Positions 35,577 through 42,545 of a stretch of DNA of 64,000 nucleotides are shown in pieces. This DNA is from Haloarcula sp. H-GB4 (GTDB taxonomy: Archaea; Halobacteriota; Halobacteria; Halobacteriales; Haloarculaceae), in NCBI RefSeq assembly GCF_030848575.1, contig NZ_JAVDDX010000002.1, positions 186,001-250,000 on the forward strand, given 5' to 3'. How positions within the stretch are numbered: position 1 is the first letter of the stretch; each line of letters starts with the position of its first letter. The notes beneath the pieces are model-generated. The model was given only the letters and a program-made list of their open reading frames with translations. It made no database searches and had not been told where the DNA came from. A program made the translations under genes and the position numbers.

Positions 35577-36544
35577 GTGACGACGAACGCATGGACAGGG
35601 CGGAGCGCATCCGACAGATGCGCGAGGGGAACAAGGCAGAAACTACCGACGACACCGAGGAGACGAACGAAGCCTCCGTGGATGGGTCCGGTGAGCAGCC
35701 CGACAACGAGGGCGAAAACGAGGTGACGGCAGACGAAGCCGCCGACGCGGAATCAGCAGCCGCCCAGGGCGATGACACACTTGACGAAGCGACTGCGACC
35801 GATGAACAGGTTGCCGACACTGATGCCGACGGCGCAGCCACTGACCACGGCGACACTGACGCGATGGCTGCCGCACAGCGGGCGGCCGAGGCCTCCGCAC
35901 AGGTAACTCCCGAGAACGTCGACGCCGATGGTGCCGACCAGCCGACGGATGATCTTTCGGCGTCAGCCAGCCCGATGCAGGGACCGACCGGCGTCGAATT
36001 GCCGGACCAAGAACTCATCGAGGAGGCGATGGCGTCGGACAACACCGCCACGGCCGAGGGTGGTGCTCGCGCCGCGGCTATCGACGACGACGCGACCCAG
36101 ACAGAAGAACTGGTCCGGGTGCTCGAATTCGCGCTCGGCGACGAGTACTACTGTCTCGACATCGACTACGTTGAGGAGATTGTCAAACGCGAGTCGGTCA
36201 CCCGCGTTCCCAACACCGACGACTACGTCGAGGGCGTCGTTGACCTCCGGGGGCAGATTACGACGATCCTCAACCCCAAGGAGATGATGGATATCGAAAG
36301 CGACGGGTCGGAGAACCTCATCGTCGTCTTTGATGCAGGTGTGTTCGAGGAACAGGGCGCGATGGGCTGGATCGTCGATGAGGTCCGGCAGGTCGTGCCT
36401 GTCGCCGAATCCGAAGTGAACACCGCCCCAGTCGACGGCGATTACATCAACGGTGTCGTCGACCGCGACGGCGAAGACGAATTTGTCATCTGGATCGAAC
36501 CCGACGACGTGCTTGGGAACGCAACCGCGGACGGCGAGGACTGA
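35573..36544 (+). CDS. CheW-like domain protein with long acidic N-terminal region
   Basis: The C-terminal part (about 175-315) of this 323-residue protein is a CheW domain: RVLEFALGDEYYCLDIDYVE, VEGVVDLRGQITTILNPKEM and GWIVDEVRQVVPVAESEV. CheW couples transducers to the CheA kinase. The first 170 residues are acidic, low-complexity and almost certainly disordered (DEAADAESAAAQGDDTLDEA), apart from a basic helix at the start (MDRAERIRQMREGNKAE) that could bind a partner such as the ParA protein. It overlaps the ParA stop by four bases. A T-rich tract (36559-36564) after the stop may terminate transcription. Confidence 0.88.
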   Translation: MSDDERMDRAERIRQMREGNKAETTDDTEETNEASVDGSGEQPDNEGENEVTADEAADAESAAAQGDDTLDEATATDEQVADTDADGAATDHGDTDAMAAAQRAAEASAQVTPENVDADGADQPTDDLSASASPMQGPTGVELPDQELIEEAMASDNTATAEGGARAAAIDDDATQTEELVRVLEFALGDEYYCLDIDYVEEIVKRESVTRVPNTDDYVEGVVDLRGQITTILNPKEMMDIESDGSENLIVVFDAGVFEEQGAMGWIVDEVRQVVPVAESEVNTAPVDGDYINGVVDRDGEDEFVIWIEPDDVLGNATADGED

Positions 36545-36865
36545 CGCGCCGCTGTACTGTTTTTCCGGCTCAGTTGAAATCCTTAGTAACTGATACAAAT
36601 GCCGTGCTGCATACAGGCAGAATATTCGGCAACGGATGGTGTCGTTTCACTTTCCGCTGTGATTTACCAGAACGAATGGGTAAATCTATTGATGTTCGTT
36701 TTCAGAGATTGTCTCATCCATCCTGCTGAATAGAGTGTAAAATAGTTGCTACCAGCACTGTGTTAATTGTCACAGTCTGATCGAACGACCACAGTCGGTG
36801 AGGCCCCCAAACCCACGCCAACCATCACGCAGTGCTTTATTACGTTATAGCGAAATTACATATCT
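36545..36865. promoter_or_regulatory. 321-base AT-rich intergenic region with a perfect 8-base inverted repeat
   Basis: No gene is seen here. A perfect inverted repeat, GATTTACC (36661-36668), ten bases, GGTAAATC (36679-36686), stands out. A promoter-like CTTTATTACG lies near 36835-36844, about 25 bases before the membrane-protein ATG at 36866. The T-run at 36559-36564 could end the ParA-CheW transcript. The half-sites resemble those of the pirin and flavoprotein operators, but the spacer is 10 instead of 4. Confidence 0.5.
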
Positions 36866-37405
36866 ATGCAAACACTTGATTCTCTGGTAACCCTCCTTAT
36901 GTTGATTTTGCAGCTTCTTTTGTTTTTCATGCTACAGCTTGGGGTGATGGTGGCGATAACTGGCGGCATCGGACTGGCCGGGGGCGTACTGTCCGTTCCG
37001 GTGTTGTCCGTGCTCCCGGATGTCCGCCGCTTTCTCGTCCAGGCTTCCGGTGGCCGCCCGGACGACGGGACCCCGTCTTGGCGAGTGGTCCTTAGACCCC
37101 GATACCTACTCCTGTCGTTCGTGTTCGGTATTTTGTACGGATTAACATTTGTCGCGCTTCTTGGCCCGCTCATAAGGCTGGGGCTGTTCCCGGGCCGTGG
37201 CGAGCCGACTCTGTCACTCGCGCTCCTGCCGGCGGTGTTCGTCTTGGCGAGCACGCTGTTCGCCTACGGAGTCCATCGATACTCGTCGGCGTGGACCGGA
37301 ACAGCCTCAAGGCGGTCTGTGCTGGCCCAGTGGATGGTCTTTCTCAGCGTCGTCGTTACTGTCGGGACCGGTAGTGCATACGTAGCCGCCCTCGCAGAGC
37401 TGTAG
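36866..37405 (+). CDS. Polytopic membrane protein, unknown function
   Basis: A 179-residue protein with four to five transmembrane helices (LMLILQLLLFFMLQLGVM, ITGGIGLAGGVLSVPVLSVL, LLLSFVFGILYGLTFVALL, LALLPAVFVLASTLFAYGV, VFLSVVVTVGTGSAYVAALA) and short loops. No family I recognise. The extended upstream region and the inverted repeat at 36661-36686 suggest regulated expression. Confidence 0.65.
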   Translation: MQTLDSLVTLLMLILQLLLFFMLQLGVMVAITGGIGLAGGVLSVPVLSVLPDVRRFLVQASGGRPDDGTPSWRVVLRPRYLLLSFVFGILYGLTFVALLGPLIRLGLFPGRGEPTLSLALLPAVFVLASTLFAYGVHRYSSAWTGTASRRSVLAQWMVFLSVVVTVGTGSAYVAALAEL

Positions 37406-37529
37406 CGTGATTCTGTTCGTACCACGATTATTCTAGTCCATCCGTAATCGACTCACGCCCGCTATACAGCGCGGCCGCGAAAACCGATCATCGGTTGCGG
37501 GTTTCACCAAGTTCGTGTTTCCGGTATTT

Positions 37530-38675
37530 CTACTCGCTTTCCGTCTCGTCCGTGTCGAGGTCCAGTTCCTCGCTAACGAGATCGACCGCGTTCTGGACGG
37601 CACCCACCGTTCCAAGATAGCCCGCACCGACAGTCGTCTTGAGCGCCAGCGCGGCCTTGCCAGTGAGGACAGAGGGGCCGACCTTCGCCACGGCGTTGTC
37701 GCCGACAGAAACGAGCCAACCTGGCACGTTGAACTGATACTGCGTCAGTCGGGGCTGGAACTCGCCGTGGCTACCCTGTGACTGCTCGATGAGTGTCCCG
37801 ATGTTGTCAGCGGCGACGCGGGCCTCGCGGATGGCCGCCGCTGCGCTTGCTGGCACAGCCTCGCCGTCGCTGTCGACGACCCGAGCGGCATCGCCGACAG
37901 CGAACGTCGACTCGCCGAGTCGGAGGTCCGCCCGCACTACGGGCCGTTCGGCGTCGAGCGCCGGCGACCCCTCGATACCGCCGGTCCAGACGAACTGGTC
38001 CATCGCCAGGTCCGAGCCGTCCTCAAGCGTAATGGCGTCGGCATCGGCTTCGGCCACCCCGGTTCCGGTCCTGACTGTCACGCCGGCGTCGACCAGCGCG
38101 TCGTGGACCGCCAACTGGAACGACGCCGGGAACGCCGGCGCGATAGTGTCTTCCTGTTCGAGCAGGAGGACCTCGATATCACTGTCCTCGCGCATCTCGG
38201 CCAGTTCACCGGCCACCTGCACACCGGACAGGCCAGCACCGCCGACAACCACACGGTCGCCGTCACTGAGTTCGTGGAACCGCTCGCGGATCTCGTGAGC
38301 GTCGTCGAGGCGCTTCAATGGCGTTGCATGCTCGCGCACCCCCGAGAGATCGTAGAACGCCGTCTGCGCGCCAAGACACACCGCGCCCACGTCGTAGGAC
38401 AGGGTTTCCGACCCGTCCAGGGTCGCCACGCCGGCATCCGGGTCGACATCCGTGACCCTCGCCTGTCGGACCTCACAATCGAGAACGGCGTCGAGGTCGA
38501 CGGTGATCTCGTCGGCCAGTGACGGCCGCCGGACGACCCGGTGGAGTTCGTGCTGGACGAGGTGCTCTGTCTGTTCGTCGACGACGATCAGCGAGACGCT
38601 GTCGGGGAGGGTCTGTTCGAGTTTCCTGGCGAGCGTGAGTCCGGCATATCCGGCTCCGAGAACGGCGACGCGCAT
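37530..38675 (-). CDS. Type II NADH dehydrogenase-like flavoprotein (NDH-2/SQR family)
   Basis: A 381-residue two-Rossmann oxidoreductase. FAD binds at VAVLGAGYAGLTLARKL (residues 3-19), NAD(P)H probably at RVVVGGAGLSGVQVAGELA (about 143-161), and the second FAD motif is TFAVGDAARV near 270. This is the layout of single-subunit NADH:quinone dehydrogenases and sulfide:quinone reductases. The cysteines of sulfide reductases are not evident, so NDH-2 is more likely. With the nuo complex lacking NADH-oxidising subunits, such NDH-2 enzymes probably carry NADH oxidation in haloarchaea; the assignment for this gene is inference. Confidence 0.8.
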   Translation of the reverse strand: MRVAVLGAGYAGLTLARKLEQTLPDSVSLIVVDEQTEHLVQHELHRVVRRPSLADEITVDLDAVLDCEVRQARVTDVDPDAGVATLDGSETLSYDVGAVCLGAQTAFYDLSGVREHATPLKRLDDAHEIRERFHELSDGDRVVVGGAGLSGVQVAGELAEMREDSDIEVLLLEQEDTIAPAFPASFQLAVHDALVDAGVTVRTGTGVAEADADAITLEDGSDLAMDQFVWTGGIEGSPALDAERPVVRADLRLGESTFAVGDAARVVDSDGEAVPASAAAAIREARVAADNIGTLIEQSQGSHGEFQPRLTQYQFNVPGWLVSVGDNAVAKVGPSVLTGKAALALKTTVGAGYLGTVGAVQNAVDLVSEELDLDTDETESE

Positions 38676-38728
38676 TGTGTCTGACCCTTGGTGCGAGACT
38701 GGGTTAACTCTGTGTTCGCGAGCCGCAG

Positions 38729-39172
38729 TCAGATGCGACCAAGTGCCGCTTCAGGGACCGGGAACACGAGCCCGTACACGATGCGATAGCCGATGAGACC
38801 GACACATGCTCCGACGGCTACGTCATTGATCCACTGAATACTCGAATCGTACAACAGACTCAGCCCGACAACACCCAGCAAAACAGTACCAAAAAGCACC
38901 AACAGTGTTAGTTCCTTCTGTGGTAGCGCGTTCCACGCACTGTACACCGACTCTGGGAATTCCTGGCGTTCGGAGAGATACCCGAATCCCGCAATTGCCA
39001 GCCCTGCAACAGCGATGACCGCCCAGTCCAGTGGAGACGCCGTCCCAAGCGTCACTGCTGTATCAAGAACGAAGAGAAGATTGCCGAACCCGATAGCGAA
39101 GTGGAAGGCGATGAGCCGATGTGCAGACGTCACAGCTGACCGTTGTTTGTGACAGCACAAAATAACGTCCAC
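38729..39172 (-). CDS. Four-helix membrane protein, unknown function
   Basis: A 147-residue protein with four hydrophobic helices (LIAFHFAIGFGNLLFVLDTA, WAVIAVAGLAIAGFGYLS, LTLLVLFGTVLLGVVGLSLL, DVAVGACVGLIGYRIVYGLV). No known domain. The N-terminal MDVILCCHKQRSA looks unlike a translated membrane N-terminus, so a start further inside the frame cannot be excluded. It sits between the NDH-2-like gene and the phosphomevalonate decarboxylase gene on the same strand. Confidence 0.6.
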   Translation of the reverse strand: MDVILCCHKQRSAVTSAHRLIAFHFAIGFGNLLFVLDTAVTLGTASPLDWAVIAVAGLAIAGFGYLSERQEFPESVYSAWNALPQKELTLLVLFGTVLLGVVGLSLLYDSSIQWINDVAVGACVGLIGYRIVYGLVFPVPEAALGRI

Positions 39173-39223
39173 CCAGAGCGGAGGTGACTGCCCGAATGTG
39201 TCCGGAGTGTTTCGACAGTGGGT

Positions 39224-40198
39224 TCAGAACAGCGCCTTGTCCTCATCGAGGATCTGTGCGGGGCCACCGACATCCCAGACGCGGGTGTCGACGCCGCAGT
39301 CGGCGACCGTCTCTTCGACGCGGCCGACGTACTCCTCGGTCGTATTGATGTAGACACTCGCGCCGGTATCAACTGAGAAGTACACCGGCACGTCCTCGGC
39401 GTTCCGGAGCTCTCGGACCGCGTTGAATATCTCGATGGTTCGCGGTTGCCAGTACACCCAGCCGGCGGGGCCGGTCATCGTCGCGGCGGCCAGCGACAGG
39501 GAGTCCTTTTCCGCGAGGTCGAAGACGGCGTCGAAATCGCCGTCGTACAGCGCGTCGCGCATGTCCGAAATCTGGCCGTGGATGTGGGCCATCCGCGACT
39601 CGAACATGTGGCTCTCCGCGGCCTCCTTGTGCGCTTCCTCAGTTTCCTTATATGATGGGACCATCCCGGCGACGATGCGCAGGTCGTCTTCGAGGTCCGT
39701 CTCAATGCGCTCGCTCCGGCAGTCCCTGTCGTTCATCCCGGTCCGGAGGTGGGAGAACGCACCCGTCACCGCGCGCGCGGCCGAGGAGGAGCCGCGGCGT
39801 GCGACGGTCGAGATTTCGGGTCGCGTCATGTCGAGACCTGCCGCCTCAACGAGGGCCATCGCCGCGGCGGCAAAGCCCGATGATGAGGAGCCAAACCCGA
39901 TGTTCGTCGGGAAGTTGTTCGCCGACTCGAGGCGGACGCCATGGTCGATACCAGCGAGGTCGCGGACATGGTCCACGACGGCATCGATACGTTCGGCCCC
40001 GCGGCCAGTGACCGTTTCGCCGTCGATGACGTACACGTCTTCCTCGCGGTCCGGGTCGAAGGCGGCCGTCGTCTTCGAGTGGCTCGGTGCGGTACAGACG
40101 GAGATACTGTCGTGGTATGGCAGTCGCAGTTCCTCGTCGCGCATCCCGTGGTACTTGACCAGCCCCTGAATCGGATATGCCTTCGCGGTCGCTTTCAT
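39224..40198 (-). CDS. mvaD: Phosphomevalonate decarboxylase (haloarchaeal mevalonate pathway)
   Basis: GHMP-fold decarboxylase of 324 residues. The start MKATAKAYPIQGLVKYHG, the phosphate loop NFPTNIGFGSSSSGFAAAAM and the C-terminal FSVDTGASVYINTT identify the mevalonate decarboxylase family. In haloarchaea this protein acts on mevalonate 5-phosphate, giving isopentenyl phosphate for the isopentenyl phosphate kinase route; this is known for the Haloferax enzyme and assumed here by family. It feeds isoprenoid lipid, carotenoid and squalene synthesis. Confidence 0.88.
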   Translation of the reverse strand: MKATAKAYPIQGLVKYHGMRDEELRLPYHDSISVCTAPSHSKTTAAFDPDREEDVYVIDGETVTGRGAERIDAVVDHVRDLAGIDHGVRLESANNFPTNIGFGSSSSGFAAAAMALVEAAGLDMTRPEISTVARRGSSSAARAVTGAFSHLRTGMNDRDCRSERIETDLEDDLRIVAGMVPSYKETEEAHKEAAESHMFESRMAHIHGQISDMRDALYDGDFDAVFDLAEKDSLSLAAATMTGPAGWVYWQPRTIEIFNAVRELRNAEDVPVYFSVDTGASVYINTTEEYVGRVEETVADCGVDTRVWDVGGPAQILDEDKALF

Positions 40199-40298
40199 AC
40201 CTCACCCTTCCGGGCCGGTCACTTTGCTATTGCGAACCGCCGTCGCTAGCGTGGCGTCGAGGTTCGGATGATTCACTGCGGAAAAAAGCCCCGAAGCG

Positions 40299-40835
40299 TC
40301 AGTAATCGGGGTTCTCCTCGCGGACGCCCTCGCGCTTGTTGACGAGGCGGGCGAGCGTAAACAGGGCGTCCGAGAGCCGGTTCAGGTAGATGATGGCCGT
40401 CTCGTTGACACCGGCCTCCTCGGCGGCGAAGGAGACACAGCGGCGTTCGGCGCGGCGACAAACGGCGCGAGCGTGGTGCAGTTTCGCCCCCGGCTCCGAC
40501 CCTGATGGGAGGATGAACGATTCGAGCGGGTCCAGTTCCGAATCGGCCTCGTCGATGAGGTCTTCGAGCGTCTCGACGTGGGACTCCTGTATCCGCGGAT
40601 CGCCCTCCTCTGGGCTGGGATTGGCGAAGTCAGCCTGAACGATGTGGAGGTGGTTCTGGATGACGCGGAGCTTCTCGTCGATATCGTCGTGACCGGTCGG
40701 CCTGACGACGCCGACCAGCGCGTTCACTTCGTCGACGGTCCCGTAGGCCTCGATACGGCGGCTGTCCTTCGAGACCCGCTCCATATTCCGGAGGTCTGTC
40801 TGGCCCTGGTCACCGCGGCCGGTATAGATAGTCAT
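40299..40835 (-). CDS. pduO: ATP:cob(I)alamin adenosyltransferase, PduO type
   Basis: A 178-residue protein that transfers the adenosyl group from ATP to cobalamin to make coenzyme B12. The PduO family pattern is visible: MTIYTGRGDQGQTDL (ATP-binding N-terminus), AYGTVDEVNALVG, and the helix HHARAVCRRAERRCVSFA followed by YLNRLSDALFTLARLVN. Length is normal for the family. No cobalamin synthesis genes are next to it. Confidence 0.92.
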   Translation of the reverse strand: MTIYTGRGDQGQTDLRNMERVSKDSRRIEAYGTVDEVNALVGVVRPTGHDDIDEKLRVIQNHLHIVQADFANPSPEEGDPRIQESHVETLEDLIDEADSELDPLESFILPSGSEPGAKLHHARAVCRRAERRCVSFAAEEAGVNETAIIYLNRLSDALFTLARLVNKREGVREENPDY

Positions 40836-40935
40836 AGCTCAATCTGGCACTGCCAGCGTCTTATAGCCGTGGGCGAATCCTTTGGGAGCGCGGGCGGCCG
40901 AGCCCCGTGGCGACCGTGGACCGCTGGCACCGCGT

Positions 40936-41604
40936 TCAGATTCGGCGGTGGACTTCCGAGAGCGCGGCCGGTGAGATATCCAGTTCGGCAAACAGCGCCT
41001 CGCGGTCGTCGTCCTCGCCGTGGCCGGCGACGAAGCCGTTGAGCCGGGCGGCAACCATCGAATCGACGAACGCGTCGCCGTAGGTGTCTTCGAGTTCGTC
41101 GGCAACCACCGGCGTCGAGCGGAGTTCATACTTCTGGTGGTAGTCTTCCGCCAGATAGAACTGGTCGAGAGATTCGATGGCCGTCTCGACGGTCTTCCCT
41201 GTCTGGGATTCAAGATCGTCTCGTGCCCGCCGGGCGGTCTCGCGTTGCTGGTCGTCGTGTGCCAACACCACGCCGCGGTACTGGCGCTTCAGGGGCGCGG
41301 AGAACGGTGCATGGTTTGCCCAGAACACGTCCAGCAGCGCTTCGTAGCTTACCACGTCGGGGTCGTACTCGACCTGCACGACCTCGGTGTGGTCGCCCAG
41401 TGAGTAGTAGCTCGGGTCCGGTTCAGTTCCGCCGGCGTAGCCGACTCGCGTCCTGACCACGCCCGGTGTCGCGCCGAACTGCGCGTCCGGGCCCCAGAAA
41501 CAGCCCATACCGAACGTCGCCGTTGCTGTCGCCGACGGCGGCGGGGCCTCGGCATCGACAGCCAGTGCTGTGGGATGGGTCGGTTCGTACGCACTCGGAG
41601 TCAT
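40936..41604 (-). CDS. msrA: Peptide methionine sulfoxide reductase MsrA
   Basis: MsrA reduces the S-form of methionine sulfoxide in oxidised proteins. The active-site motif FGMGCFWGPD (Cys35) and the following RVGYAGGTEPDPSYY and DHTEVVQVEYDP are typical. The N-terminus has about 30 extra residues that are Ala/Thr/Pro-rich. Length 222 residues. No msrB is seen nearby. Confidence 0.94.
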   Translation of the reverse strand: MTPSAYEPTHPTALAVDAEAPPPSATATATFGMGCFWGPDAQFGATPGVVRTRVGYAGGTEPDPSYYSLGDHTEVVQVEYDPDVVSYEALLDVFWANHAPFSAPLKRQYRGVVLAHDDQQRETARRARDDLESQTGKTVETAIESLDQFYLAEDYHQKYELRSTPVVADELEDTYGDAFVDSMVAARLNGFVAGHGEDDDREALFAELDISPAALSEVHRRI

Positions 41605-41695
41605 ACTGGACGACAGGGGTTCGAGCGGTTTGCCTGCTTCGACGCCCCGCGTGGAACCGGGAAATTCAACTGTACCCCTGTGGAAACTACTCGGT

Positions 41696-41866
41696 ATGAG
41701 CCTCGAACTCGAACACTACTGTCCTGAATGCGAAGAGTACCGCGACTTCTGGAAGGTCGCAAGCACGACGATGCATCTGGGGACCAAGGTCAAGTGGCAC
41801 TGCCCGGAGTGTGACTACGGGTTCGTCCGAATCAACGGCGAAGTCGACACCGGGCAGGCGGCATAG
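41696..41866 (+). CDS. Small zinc-ribbon protein, 56 residues
   Basis: Two CxxC pairs (HYCPECEEYRDFW and WHCPECDYGFVRI) make a zinc ribbon with basic residues between them. Such proteins are conserved across haloarchaea with unknown function. It is divergent from msrA by 91 bases. The ATG at 41696 precedes MSLELEHYCPE, the usual start of this family as I recall it. Confidence 0.75.
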   Translation: MSLELEHYCPECEEYRDFWKVASTTMHLGTKVKWHCPECDYGFVRINGEVDTGQAA

Positions 41867-41934
41867 CTCTCCGGAGCGGTATAGAGACCTCTTAGCAGCC
41901 GTTTTACACTATCCCCGAGAGATATCTACTACCG

Positions 41935-42138
41935 ATGAGCCTCAACCCGGACGGTGCAGGGAGCGCGACCACCGAACAGGCGCAGGCCCCGCACGAGCTG
42001 TCGATGACCGTGGTTGAGTACACCGGTGAACCAGACCGCTGTACCGTGTCACCGCGGGGGCTCTCCGGCGTTGCCAAGCTATCGACGTGGATTACCGTCG
42101 ACAAGCGGGTCGTGGTCGATTTAGATGCGATGCGGTGA
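41935..42138 (+). CDS. Conserved small haloarchaeal protein (67 residues)
   Basis: A short protein (HELSMTVVEYTGEPDRCTVS, then GVAKLSTWITVDKRVVVDLD) of a type I recognise as common in haloarchaea, with no known role. No metal or catalytic motif is visible. The next gene on the same strand is the receiver protein, 38 bases downstream. Confidence 0.65.
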   Translation: MSLNPDGAGSATTEQAQAPHELSMTVVEYTGEPDRCTVSPRGLSGVAKLSTWITVDKRVVVDLDAMR

Positions 42139-42176
42139 CCGAGAGTTTTTACCGGGGAACCACGGATATAGAGCCG

Positions 42177-42545
42177 ATGAGTATCGAGGTCCTACTGGTA
42201 GACGAGGACGTAGACGTTCTGGAAATCGTCGGGACGTTTCTGGGACAGGAAGACGAGTTCGAGATAACGACCGAGGCTGACCCAGAAGCGGCACTGGACC
42301 TGGCAACTGACGGCGATTTCGACGCCGTCGTCAGTGACTACAAGATGCCCCGGCTTGACGGGATGGAGCTGTGTGCCGCGCTCCGGGAGAACAACGTTGA
42401 CATCCCGTTCCTGCTGTTTACAGCCCGCGAGCACGATGATGTCGCAGATGCCGCCACAGAGCACGGCGTCACTGCTGTGGTCCAGAAAGGGACGGGCACG
42501 GAGCAGTACAGCGTGCTCGCCGACCGGATTCGCGACACTATCTAG
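42177..42545 (+). CDS. Receiver-only response regulator
   Basis: A single CheY-type receiver of 122 residues. The acidic pair in VLLVDEDVDVL, the phospho-acceptor in AVVSDYKMPRLDG, a Thr in FLLFTAREHDD and a Lys in VVQKGTG are all present, so it can be phosphorylated. No output domain. A TATA-like GTTTTTAC (42144-42151) lies 25-30 bases before the ATG. Its TAG overlaps the TAG of the large kinase gene on the other strand within a CTAG palindrome, which makes that kinase a likely partner. Confidence 0.88.
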   Translation: MSIEVLLVDEDVDVLEIVGTFLGQEDEFEITTEADPEAALDLATDGDFDAVVSDYKMPRLDGMELCAALRENNVDIPFLLFTAREHDDVADAATEHGVTAVVQKGTGTEQYSVLADRIRDTI

